From: Penicillium oxalicum
Taxonomy: Eukaryota > Ascomycota > Eurotiomycetes > Eurotiales > Aspergillaceae
Length of the DNA: 64,000 nt
NCBI RefSeq assembly: GCF_001723175.1
Contig: NC_064654.1
Location: 3,224,001 to 3,288,000, forward strand
Direction of reading: 5' to 3'
Shown here: piece after piece, positions 22,902 to 32,660 of the stretch
How positions within the stretch are numbered: the first letter of the stretch is position 1
Layout: each line of letters starts with the position of its first letter
Translations under genes and position numbers: made by a program
Notes under the pieces: generated by a model
Told to the model about the DNA's origin: nothing
Databases searched by the model: none
Seen by the model: only the letters and a program-made list of their open reading frames with translations

Positions 22902-23087
22902 GGCTGTGAATAGGTATCTGTTATTCTTGAAGGCAAATTTCCCCAAAAAACATACAACAGAACTAGCGAGGAAAGACGGTTTCTGATGAACCAAGGGGAT
23001 GCTGTTTGTGTGGTCGCAGCCACGAGTGTTTCTATATTGCTCCGGCCGGGTAGACAGGATATGCGCACGCGAGGAGTACAATCTGAG

Positions 23088-23093
23088 CCTCGG
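23088..23093. promoter_or_regulatory. CCTCGG hexamer, candidate FarA/FarB site
   Basis: Matches the CCTCGG core bound by the FarA/FarB fatty-acid regulators of Aspergillus. It lies 187 bp upstream of the thiolase start. Confidence 0.45.
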
Positions 23094-23353
23094 CTTATTG
23101 AGAAAGTGACTGTCTTAGGCCACTAGTGTAAAGATCTATCCAGTTATACACGCCGGAGACTGGACACGCACAACACACCAAAGTCCATCAGATCACTGAG
23201 TCCGTAAACCAACTTCGACGCAGATGCGCTGGGCCTGGACCGAGCGACCGAGCTGGGGGTGCCGGGCGCGGGTATGGTCAACCGTGCGGAAGTGCCGACG
23301 AGCTCGGCACGATTCCGCCGTATGATACCGTTTCAGCTGGTTTCGCGTGGATC

Positions 23354-23359
23354 CCTCGG
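23354..23359. promoter_or_regulatory. CCTCGG hexamer, candidate FarA/FarB site
   Basis: Second copy of the hexamer, near the middle of the divergent spacer. Confidence 0.45.
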
Positions 23360-23828
23360 CTGAAAGAAAGGGCGATACACCACCATCATTGGCTATATTG
23401 CTACAATTTTACACCTTTAATTACCGCCCTGGCTTTATTGACCAGGTACGCATGACTGCATATTATGAATGTACATATGCATTCCAGATTGAACATGCCT
23501 ACGATTTAATGTCTCGAAAGGAGTGAAACTAATTTATGGAATCATCACGTACATTGCAAAACAGATTCCTTGGTTTATCGATAGGTGTGCCACACCTGGT
23601 GGGGATGAATCAAATCGCAAAAAGTCCGGGGTATCAATTCGGCCGCACCGGTCCAGTAACGATGACGACTAGCATGATCCACTGCGAAACCGGGGTAAAG
23701 CAATGCGGCAAGGAGGCCATCAAAACGATGTGCTTGGATACTCTGTGGACTGAGCGTTCAGAGCGATCGCTGTAAAGCTGAGCTTGTAGGCCGTGAAAAA
23801 AAGAGCGATCTGCCGTCTTATTATAGCG

Positions 23829-23834
23829 CCTCGG
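23829..23834. promoter_or_regulatory. CCTCGG hexamer, candidate FarA/FarB site
   Basis: Third copy, about 350 bp upstream of the acyl-CoA synthetase start and next to an AT-rich TTATTATA stretch. Confidence 0.45.
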
Positions 23835-24183
23835 TTGACTGCGAGTGACGCTATGATTCCGTGGAGAGCAAGAATCCACGGGAATTATTGGACCGAGAGG
23901 TAGAGAGGGTGACAGAGCATGGACACGGCAGATTGAATCTGGCTAAAGCCGTCGAAATCGTGCCCGGAGACCCCTGCTCAACAGCTCACTATCTGCTCTT
24001 AAGACCGAATCCTGACGCATTGAACGATGATCACCGCATTAGCTCCGGTGACATTGTTATAGTTGCCCAATTCCACTTTTTTGACCAGCAATTGCGTTTT
24101 GAGACCTGCGAGCGAGATTTGTAGTGTGCGAAAGCCGTGACGTTGCATTTGCGCACTATCTCCCACTGAAGAGAATTCCCAAC

Positions 24184-26373
24184 ATGGATCTGCTCACCGA
24201 AGCTAGTGTTCCTGCCGTGGCGATGGCCTCGGCGCTGGCTGTGGGTGCTGGCGCCTACCTGAATGCCAAGTTGGCCATTTCGACAGATCTAACGACCATT
24301 CGAAACGATCGGAGCTTCAAAAAGCGCCTGACGGAACGGATCGTTGGCCTGGGTGAATCCACAACGATCTATAAGCTACTTGAGCGAATCGTAGAAGTGG
24401 AAGCACGGGGGGCCAACGACGCATTGTGGTTTGAACAGAAGACCTGGACCTATACACAGCTCAAGGATGGTACGTTCGCTTCATGTTCTTTATTGCTGAA
24501 AAGACAGCGTCAACTCATACTGACTGTATTTACCCGTAGTGGTGGATCGCTTTGCGGCTCTGCTTCATGCGAGGAATATCAAGGCCGGGGACTTTGTTGG
24601 TGTCTTCACTACGAATTCGCCAGAAATGGTGGTTGTGCTCTACGCCCTGGCCAAGCTTGGTGCGGTGGCCGCCATGATTAATACAAATTTGCGAGGTATG
24701 GAAATATTGACTGAAGCGGTCTACGAAAAAATGGGAACTACTCTGTGTAATACTAACGTCTCTGCAGACGATACGTTCACCCACTGTCTCAACGTGTCCG
24801 GCTCTCAGGCGATCATTTCTACCCCCGATTTGTCACCCTTCGTATGCGGAGATCTACCACACATCGCATTTAACCTGTCATCCTTTGATGATGTCTCAAT
24901 AGAGTCGGTCGACCTGGTCACGGCATCCGACCTTCAGCAATACTCTCAATCGGACTTGCGCCCAGCGAAGCGCACTCCTAAAGATCTCGCCGCCCTGATC
25001 TATACCTCGGGCACAACGGGCAAGCCGAAAGCATGCGCCATTCGCAATATGATGGTCATGATCACGTCGACGCCGCTTACCATTGATGCACAGAACCCGG
25101 CCAAGTATCAACCTCTTCGAACTTATTCCTCATTGCCCCTTTTCCACGGCACAGCTTTTTTCACTGGAGTATGCTACTCTGTAGGAAGTGCGGGTACACT
25201 CTGTCTTCGACGCAAGTTCTCCGCCTCGCAGTTCTGGAAAGACGTTCACGACGCCAACGCAACACGGATCTTATACATCGGGGAACTGTGCCGGTATCTC
25301 CTCTCGACACCACCCTCTCCCTACGATCAAGACCACAACTGCATTGTCGCAGCCGGCAATGGTCTGCGAGGCGAAATTTGGGAGAAGTTCCGAACGCGGT
25401 TCAATGTCCCTGAAATACGCGAGTTCTACCGCTCCACGGAAGGTGTCGCCAAGTTCGATAACCAGGGCGTGGGCGCCTGGGGTGCCGGCAAGGTGGGCTT
25501 CTCCGGCCCGATTCGACGCTTGCTCGAAGACGATACGTTTATCGTCAAGTATGACACCGATACCGAGATGCCATACCGAGACCCTAGGACCGGCTTCTGC
25601 GTTCGTGCGCGATTGGGCGAGGAAGGAGAGGCAATTGGTCGTGTACGAGACCGCGGTCTCTTGACAGAGTACTTGCACAATGAGGCCGCCACAGAGGGGA
25701 AATTGCTGCGCGATGTGTTCGAGAAAGGGGACCTCTTCCAGCGTACGGGTGATCTTGTCGTCCAGGATCATTCAGGATGGATCCGATTCCAGGATCGGGT
25801 TGGCGATACCTTCCGCTGGAAGGGTGAAAATGTCAGTGCGGGCGAGGTTCGTGATCACATCTGTCGCATCGAGGGTGTTCACGACGCTGTCGTGTATGGT
25901 GTCAAATTAGCAAGGTATGTGGAGGGTGCTGTGATATAATAAGCACAAACAGGAGTGATGGAATGATTGACATTTACTTTTCAACAGCTACGATGGCCAA
26001 GCTGGTGCAGCTGGAATCACATTAGAAGATCACTCTTCTGCCGCCGAACAGGAGTGTATGGCAAACTTGTACAGCCATCTCAAAAAGAGAGGTGTACCAT
26101 CGTACGCTATTCCTCGACTGGTCCGAATCACCGAAAAGTGAGTCTTCCGAATGTTGCCATTTCACATAGTTCTGCAGAACGCCACCTAACCGCTCGACCA
26201 GGGTGGCCACCGGTGTCACTTTCAAACAAGCTAAAGGTGATTTGGTCAAGAAGGGCTGGGATCCTCGCAGTGAGTGGGGTGGTGACTCCTTGTACTGGCT
26301 CAATGGGACGAAGTATGAGAAGTTGGATGCATCCAGTTGGTCTCAAATTGAAAGTGGCAAGGCCAAACTTTGA
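24184..26373 (+). CDS. FAT1: Very-long-chain acyl-CoA synthetase / fatty acid transporter (FAT1/FATP type), peroxisomal
   Basis: Activates long and very-long-chain fatty acids to CoA thioesters. Five exons: 24184-24469, 24540-24695, 24768-25914, 25988-26137 and 26202-26373, giving 636 residues. The N-terminus has a hydrophobic segment (PAVAMASALAVGAGAYL). The AMP-binding P-loop YTSGTTGKPKA is at residues 226-236, and the FATP/VLACS signature DRVGDTFRWKGENVS starts at residue 490. The C-terminus ends in AKL, a good PTS1 peroxisomal signal. Together with the adjacent PTS2 thiolase this places the product in peroxisomal beta-oxidation. The frame also opens 60 nt upstream of 24184; I chose 24184 because the hydrophobic N-terminus follows it directly. 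The last intron (26138-26201) is needed to reach the AKL end. Substrate chain length cannot be read from sequence. Confidence 0.93.
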
Positions 26374-27199
26374 ATTGTATGGAAGAACGTTGGCGATCTG
26401 ACTAGAATGAAGTTCAGAGGTAATTATACATGCAGATAGAGAATATTGAAGACGTACCTGAAAATCTTTCGCCGTATGGGCTGACATATATTGGGTCCTA
26501 AAAGATTTCCATTTCATAAGAATTGAGCAGGCCGAACAAACATCAGGTTCTAACTATTCCGAAAAGAGCATGGGTCTGCTAGAGCATAGGGTGTCATGGC
26601 GAAGTGAAATTTTTCTTGGCTACGTAGGAGCCTTGTACACGACTAATGTGAAGCCTTCCATCTAGCCCAGCGTGTGGTAAAAGCTTACCAGGTGCACTGT
26701 GATGATGTTTCCTTCGGAATGCTGTGGCTTGTCTTTCATCATCTACCTTATTTCTCATCCACTGTCTCTTACCCGTCTCATCCATCTCACCTATCAAACT
26801 CCTCAAAACCCTCTCACTCCTCTCACTCCTCTCACTCCTCTCACTCCTCTCATTCCTCTCACTCCTCTCACTCCTCTCACTCCTCTCACTCCTCTCATCC
26901 CCCCTCCATCCATCTCTCATTCCAAAACTTCCAGTAGACAGCTAGAGCTATCGTGGATAACCCCTCTAGGTAAGCCTCGCTCTGAATTTATCCCTATTGC
27001 ACGCGTTACCAAATTCAGAAGTTGTGTTTCAATCACTCTTCTCAAATGATCTCTTCCTTCACGAGGGGCGCGCCTGAGATGCTCTTGGGAATCTTTCATT
27101 TCAGTTTTTCAACTGTTTTGATCATTGTTTCAAAACTTGCCTCTGCCACTGTGAAAGTTCCTAGACTCACTTATCATCTCTGATCCAAGAAATAGTCTC
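26374..27199. other. Intergenic region with minisatellite, no gene seen
   Basis: Holds the 3' flank of the acyl-CoA synthetase and a 9-bp tandem repeat. Open frames through the repeat in all directions (26594-27049) are by-products of its 9-bp periodicity. Confidence 0.6.
26811..26900. repeat. 9-bp minisatellite, about ten copies
   Basis: The unit CTCTCACTC is repeated ten times head to tail with one C-to-T variant in the fifth copy and a diverged last copy. The perfect phase suggests recent slippage. Confidence 0.9.
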
Positions 27200-27910
27200 A
27201 TGGAGTCATTCGAGGACCGCTTCACCGACCTCGAAACCCGCCTGACTGAAGTGAAGGCTCAACTTGCCAAAAGCGTAAAAGCCAGTCAAGCCCTCGCCAA
27301 GAGATTGACTCGACTTCAAGACAATCACAAGAAGCTCTACGACCGCTTGATCAAACTTGAAGGTGACCACCAGATGCACAGCAATTCTCAGATGACGCGT
27401 CTTGATATGAGAGAACAGTGCTTCCTCGCCTTTATGCGAGATCGCTGTGCTGGTCATAAGGAAGTCTGCCAGGGCACACCGGGAATACTGGATCAGTCTG
27501 GCTCACATGGCGGCGATGCCCTAGCCGATGCCAGCATGTTCCTGGAGCGAAGGCCACCAGGAGAGCGGCGTGCATTCGAGCTGTTGTATGGCTTAAGCGC
27601 CGAGACAATTCAGGAGCTTGGTGAGTTCGGTACAATGCTACGTACGCGCATGATATGAATGTTAACAGTGATTTCGGACACAGGACGAACTGGCCACAGG
27701 GCAATTGTCAAAATGCTTGATGCCGTTGGCCTTGCCCACTTTCAGAATACTTGGTTGCTCCGAGGGGATCAAGAAAGGGTCTTCAAGGAGGTTGTGGAGC
27801 TGGTGAAGATGGCAAGAACCAGGGAGGCAGAGCTTGTCGCTAACAATTTCCCTTTTGAAGGAGACAGTGTGTCACCAGTCTCTTGCGAGAGGTTCTTTGA
27901 CATCTGTTGA
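27200..27910 (+). CDS. Orphan coiled-coil protein
   Basis: Two exons, 27200-27620 and 27684-27910, joined in frame (QELG then RTGHRAIVKML), giving 215 residues. Residues 1-60 form a strong predicted coiled coil (for example RFTDLETRLTEVKAQLAK and RLTRLQDNHKKLYDRLIKLE). The rest is mixed, with three cysteines near residues 74-92 and a helical C-terminal part (GDQERVFKEVVELVKMART). No signal peptide or membrane segment. I do not recognise the family. The intron has a GTGAGT donor and a CACAG acceptor, and the heptad pattern supports real coding. It lies 748 bp upstream of the hydrolase-dioxygenase gene on the same strand; a functional link is not shown. Confidence 0.65.
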
Positions 27911-28658
27911 GATCGAAATGGCAGTAATTTCTTTGAATACAAGCACCCTATGGTGCCGCGGGCTGTTATCTCATCTTTCAATTCATGTGACGCAACATCA
28001 ATCATAGGAGTGGTAATTCGATTGGAGGTACATTTTGATGTGAGAGCCGACCAAGGGGTTCTGAGAAGCTCTTGGTATACGGTATCCTATCAACAGTGAA
28101 TTCGACAATAGAGCCTCCACATCCGTCTACCATAAACGCCGTTTATGAGGCTATCCAGAATGACCCTTGAAGCCTTTCATCCAAACATCTTTCAAAAGCT
28201 CTACCTTGAGCCCCGCCGATTGGACGCCTCTTGGAAATGTTTCATCAGCTATTTGGACACACAAAAAATACCTCTGATTCGGATGAGCCGTCACGAATAA
28301 CTGTCAGGAATATTCCGATTCTCGTTGATTCACGAGGCGCGACGATTTATCAGAGAATCGTCGATGACGAGGCGGTCTCTCTCACTACCCATCAGTGATC
28401 AGTGACCTCGGTCACAAAACGAGGGGCTGATTCAGAATCCACCCGAGTAAAGTCTAAGAGAGGGAATAAGTCTTGTTGATATACGTCCGCACCAATGAGG
28501 CTATTCGATTCACCGATTTCGCGATCCGAGAGCGTCAATGGCACCATCGCGTTTAGCCACACGACCGAAGGAACGGCAAGATTGACCCCTCCCCGCAACC
28601 ACGTACAACTCCAAATTTCCCCTCAGCAAAGCCGCATCGTACGAGACGGAGGTGCAAC
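27911..28658. other. Spacer and promoter of the hydrolase-dioxygenase gene
   Basis: No supportable gene. Short minus-strand frames at 28392-28598 and 28510-28779 are without domains, and the second overlaps the start of the next gene. Confidence 0.5.
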
Positions 28659-30961
28659 ATGACAGACGAAAAGATCCGTTTTCAGGGCAATGGACTCGAC
28701 TTTTATGGCCTTTACCGACGTGGTGCAGGTACAGCTGTGCTGCCACTGATTGTTCTGATCCACGGCGGGGGAGCGACATCGGCGTTCTTTGACAATGAAG
28801 TCATCTCGTGAGTCTTTGCTGGGTCTCTTCGGCAGCGCATATCAACAACAGAGCTGACGGTCTCGCCAGCTCAGTCAATGAGTTTACGAAATTGGGCCAC
28901 GACGTGCTGAATATTTCTCGCCCTGGTTACGGGGGATCTCCTGTACCAACTTCATCGACACCTCTGCAGGACTCGATCCCAATATTTGTCGAGTTGATTG
29001 ATCATGTGCGGACAGAGAAACACAATCCCGGAGTCATACTCGTGGGTCACTCGTTAGGTGGTGCGTTGGCTCTTGCTATTGCCTACGAAGCGCAGGAAAA
29101 GCTGCCCATCCTCGGAGTCAGTTCCATGGGTTGCTTGCCAACCCGAGAGCCGCTCGGTCTTCTTGCCGAGAACGATCCCGAACCACAAAATCCGAGATAC
29201 CTCGTGGAAAAGAAGGCGTCCAATGTGGAGCGATTTATGGGGAAGCTGGAGTGGGTGAATATAAATGCGCTCTCCGGTGCAGTGATCTCGAGCGCATTTG
29301 AACCTGGTAAGCTTAGTCGAGCCTGTCTTAGGAAGGATGCTAATTGTTCGGTAGGCCTCAAATCAGAGCTTAGGGAGTATGAAAGCCCAGACTTCTACAA
29401 CTATCTGACTGAGACTGTGATTCCTGGCGTTAAGGTTGCAGTCCAATTCCTGGCCGCGGAGAACGAGGTAGTCTGGGACAACGAAACTGCCTCGCAGGGG
29501 AGGTCGCTGTTCAATGACCTTGTGTCGCTTTTCCAATCTTCAACAGAAATTGAAGCCGAAATATTGCCGCACGGCGGACACAATTACGAATTTTCAAAAA
29601 ATGCGGGCAAGCTCTTGGAGTGTCGAAGCAAATTTGTTCAAAAATTGGTAAGTTGTTTGAATTCAACAACAGCAATTGCAATTAAACTGAGCTGGAGCAG
29701 TCTTCGAGTGAGAATGCCAGAAATGGTGATGCGACGCAAGAGGAGTCTTTCACTGCTATCCCTATTTTGAACTACCAACAAGCAACTTCACCCGCGTCGC
29801 GGTCTGTTTTTCTTGAGAAGCTCAAGGACGCTATAGTCAACGTCGGATTTTTCTATCTTGAGAACCCGGGAGTACCGGAAAACCTGTACCAGCAACTGTT
29901 CGAGCAGTCTTCGGCCCTTTTCAACCTACCGCTGGAGAAAAAGCTAGAAATAGACATGGTCAACAGCAAACATTTCTTGGGGTATTCCCGACTTGGTCAG
30001 GAAGTCACTGCGCTGAAGAATGATTATCGGGAACAGTTTGATGTATGTCTCTCCTGGGCCAACTGCGCTTTGACGAGTCACTAATCGTTGAAGTTTGCCA
30101 CTGAACTACCCGCTCCTGGCCCTGAGGAACCTTTATATCGGAATATAAGAGGCCCAAATCAGGTATGCCGACCTCTCTGATTCTTTTTTCACAAAGGTTG
30201 TGGAATGTTCTAATTCGTCCTAGTGGCCCGATGCCAAAGCATTGCCGCATTTCCGCTCAGTTGTGGAGAACTACATCAATACTATTGATCAACTCGCATC
30301 CTCACTCACAAATCTCGTCGCCGAAGCTCTTGATCTACCTTCCAATGCTTTCGACAATTTTTTCGACATCCCTCAGCAGAACAAATTCAAGATGATCAAG
30401 TACCCTGAGCCTGTGAACTCCCACGATGGGCAGGAGACCCAGGGCGTTGGACCGCACAAGGACTCGTGCTTTCTTACCTTCCTCCTACAGGGCACTCCGC
30501 ACACAGGATTGGAAGTGCAGAACAAAGCGGGTACATGGCTACCTGTTCATCCCATCCCCGGGACTTTGGTAATCAATATTGGCCGTGCCCTCGAGGCCAT
30601 CACCGGGGGAGTCTGCACTGCGACGACGCATCGAGTGAACCTGAGACCGGAGAACTATCGTGGTAAGGATGGAAAACCCCTCGGGCCACGCTTCTCTTTT
30701 GCTGTCTTCCAAGGTGTCAGTCTTGACCTCGGAGTCGAAAAAATTCACCTGGACATTCCACAGCACATCAAGGAATTGGTCCGAGACGAAAAAGTTCGCT
30801 CGGATGCAGAGGCCACTTTCAACCAGATGTTCAATGGTAATATTGGCCAAGGCACTCTCATCGCCCGCATCACAAGCCATCAGGACGTGGCACAACGGTG
30901 GTATCCAGAACTATTGAAGCAAGCCTTGGAAGCTCAGCAACGAGAGAAAGCCATAGCATAG
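28659..30961 (+). CDS. Predicted fusion: alpha/beta hydrolase plus 2-oxoglutarate/Fe(II) dioxygenase
   Basis: Five exons: 28659-28807, 28870-29647, 29701-30042, 30094-30162 and 30224-30961, giving 691 residues. Residues 1-309 are an alpha/beta hydrolase with an HGGG oxyanion loop (35-38), nucleophile Ser111 in VGHSLGGALA and a late His in LPHGGHNYEF. Residues about 325-691 are an isopenicillin-N-synthase-like dioxygenase: the N-terminal DIOX_N domain starts at IPILNYQQ, and the iron triad is His524/Asp526 (GPHKDS) and His582 (TTHRVNL), with Arg602 in PRFSF for 2-oxoglutarate. Both halves keep their catalytic residues. The dioxygenase half has no ATG of its own: its frame has a TAA at 29683, inside the intron, and the first in-frame Met lies well inside the domain. 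A canonical 53-nt intron (GTAAGT..GCAG) joins the frames. No signal peptide, so probably cytosolic. Substrate unknown. The alternative, two separate genes, would need a hidden start. Confidence 0.78.
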
Positions 30962-32660
30962 CCGGAGCGAACGCTAGTTTATAAATCTTCGCCATTTTCG
31001 AGAATTGTGCTTTCCATTCTCTTCTCGAAGACGAGGCAAAGATTAAGATGGAAATGAGGTCGTCTTCCTTGGAACTGGTAGACAGCCATGCACCACATCC
31101 ATCATTTTGCTTTCAGAATATGGGGACCTGTGAGAACGACGCTCAGAATGAAAGACTTTGGCGCCAATGACAGCCTAGTTGACAAGCCAAATAGCAGGAA
31201 GGATGACGGAAGAGTTTACATACTCTGTGAAGTCACTATATACACATTCATGGTTCATCTCAAGATAGACTCTATGATAGAGACAACTTCCACAGTATAC
31301 GCTGCACACCACACTGTCATCCAGGCTGGTCACAGATTTGGACCTTTATAAGTCAAACCTGCCGCCGCCAAAATGCCCATCGCGATTGAATTACCAGTCC
31401 AGCTACACTCTTACAAGCAGCTGAAACAGCTGCCGCGTCGCTCTTTGGATCAATCGAAGGCATTCACTGCCTCGAGCGATTCAAAACGCTTAACTAAGAC
31501 TTGACGCTCACTCCCTTCCAAAATTGAGGATAGACCCTGTCATAACGAGCCTTGAGAAAACTCCAGACCAACTGATCCACGGCTTCCTGGTAGTTACTTT
31601 GAGTCTTTCTCTAGTCAGGGTGAAAATGGTCATTGACCTGAGATAGATTCATGACCGTTCGAGGCACTTCTGTGTTATACTCTTGTTACCTTCCTCCACT
31701 CATGCATTTTTCCCACGAACTGTCTCACCACTGATACTCGGTCATACCATTCTACCATTCTGGAATTTTAAGCTCTAATTTCCTCCCTTACGAAGCCGAG
31801 TCTGTCACGTTTGGTCAGTTTGGGGGGAACACAGCTACCATGGCTACCCCTACTCCAATAAAACTTACGAAGTCATTAAAAGCTAACTAAATGCCAAATT
31901 CCAGCATCATGGATCTCCCACCAACATGCTAACGGTTCTTAAACTTCCTATCGGTGCACTTACGGGTCCTGATCCTCCGACTATTCAGAGTTCAGGTCAA
32001 CTTGAGGGGTGATGTCAAGCTTCAAGGATCAGACATAGCAAAAGTCGGACAAAGACATTGGGCTCCGGAATTGTAATATTGATAGTGACAACAAACTTCT
32101 CGATCTGAGATTTTTTTCATTTTGCTAATTTGCCCTCCCTCTCCGTTTCACTACTCTAGCCTTGTATTGGAGTTGATGTCTAGGGCTCTGCATTGCAAGT
32201 CTATCATCGCTAAGCTTAGCACACCACGCGAGCACCAGGAGATTTGAGTGAAAGGAAAAATCTGTGCAGATCATAGAAATTTTTTTTTGAGAAGGTATCG
32301 CGAAAAGAGCTTTCGAAGCAATATAGACGTGTGATCATCTATTGCAGTCAATCTATGTAATGAAAGTCTTAACTACCACATATACTTCACTTTTCATACA
32401 CAAAAGAGCCATCTAAGTAACACATGCTCGCGATCAGCTTGATATTTTATCTCGCGGTGATTGGAAAAAACACCGGAAGGATGTAAAAACAGCGACTTTG
32501 ACTCTCTAATCCGAGCACCGCGGGCAAAAAAAGAAAGTCGTGGAACAAAATCCGGAATTTGGTTTGTCTGCTTTTAAACCAAGACAACTTTCAAACACAA
32601 AGAATACTCGGTGCCAAAAAGAAAGGAAAAAAAAAACGGGGTGAGTACTTCTGGCCAGCG
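30962..32660. other. Intergenic region (about 1.7 kb), no gene seen
   Basis: AT-leaning spacer. One open frame at 31088-31351 has no domain. Poly-A and poly-T tracts are common near 32280, 32465 and 32625. No transposon ends recognised. Confidence 0.5.

Larger units (their letters stand above)
22902..24183. promoter_or_regulatory. Divergent promoter between thiolase and acyl-CoA synthetase
   Basis: A 1.28 kb spacer between two start codons facing away from each other. It has three CCTCGG hexamers (23088, 23354, 23829) and no convincing gene. Open frames such as 23536-23775 and 23861-24124 lack domains. Confidence 0.55.

Noticed and set aside
26594..27049. Frames encoding HSS, LTP or SER repeats
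   Set aside because: Produced by the 9-bp minisatellite, which is open in every frame. No flanking coding sequence.
29767..30084. Separate dioxygenase gene starting near 29767
   Set aside because: The apparent start is a TTG, the DIOX_N domain begins just before it, and no in-frame ATG exists between the stop at 29683 and the domain.
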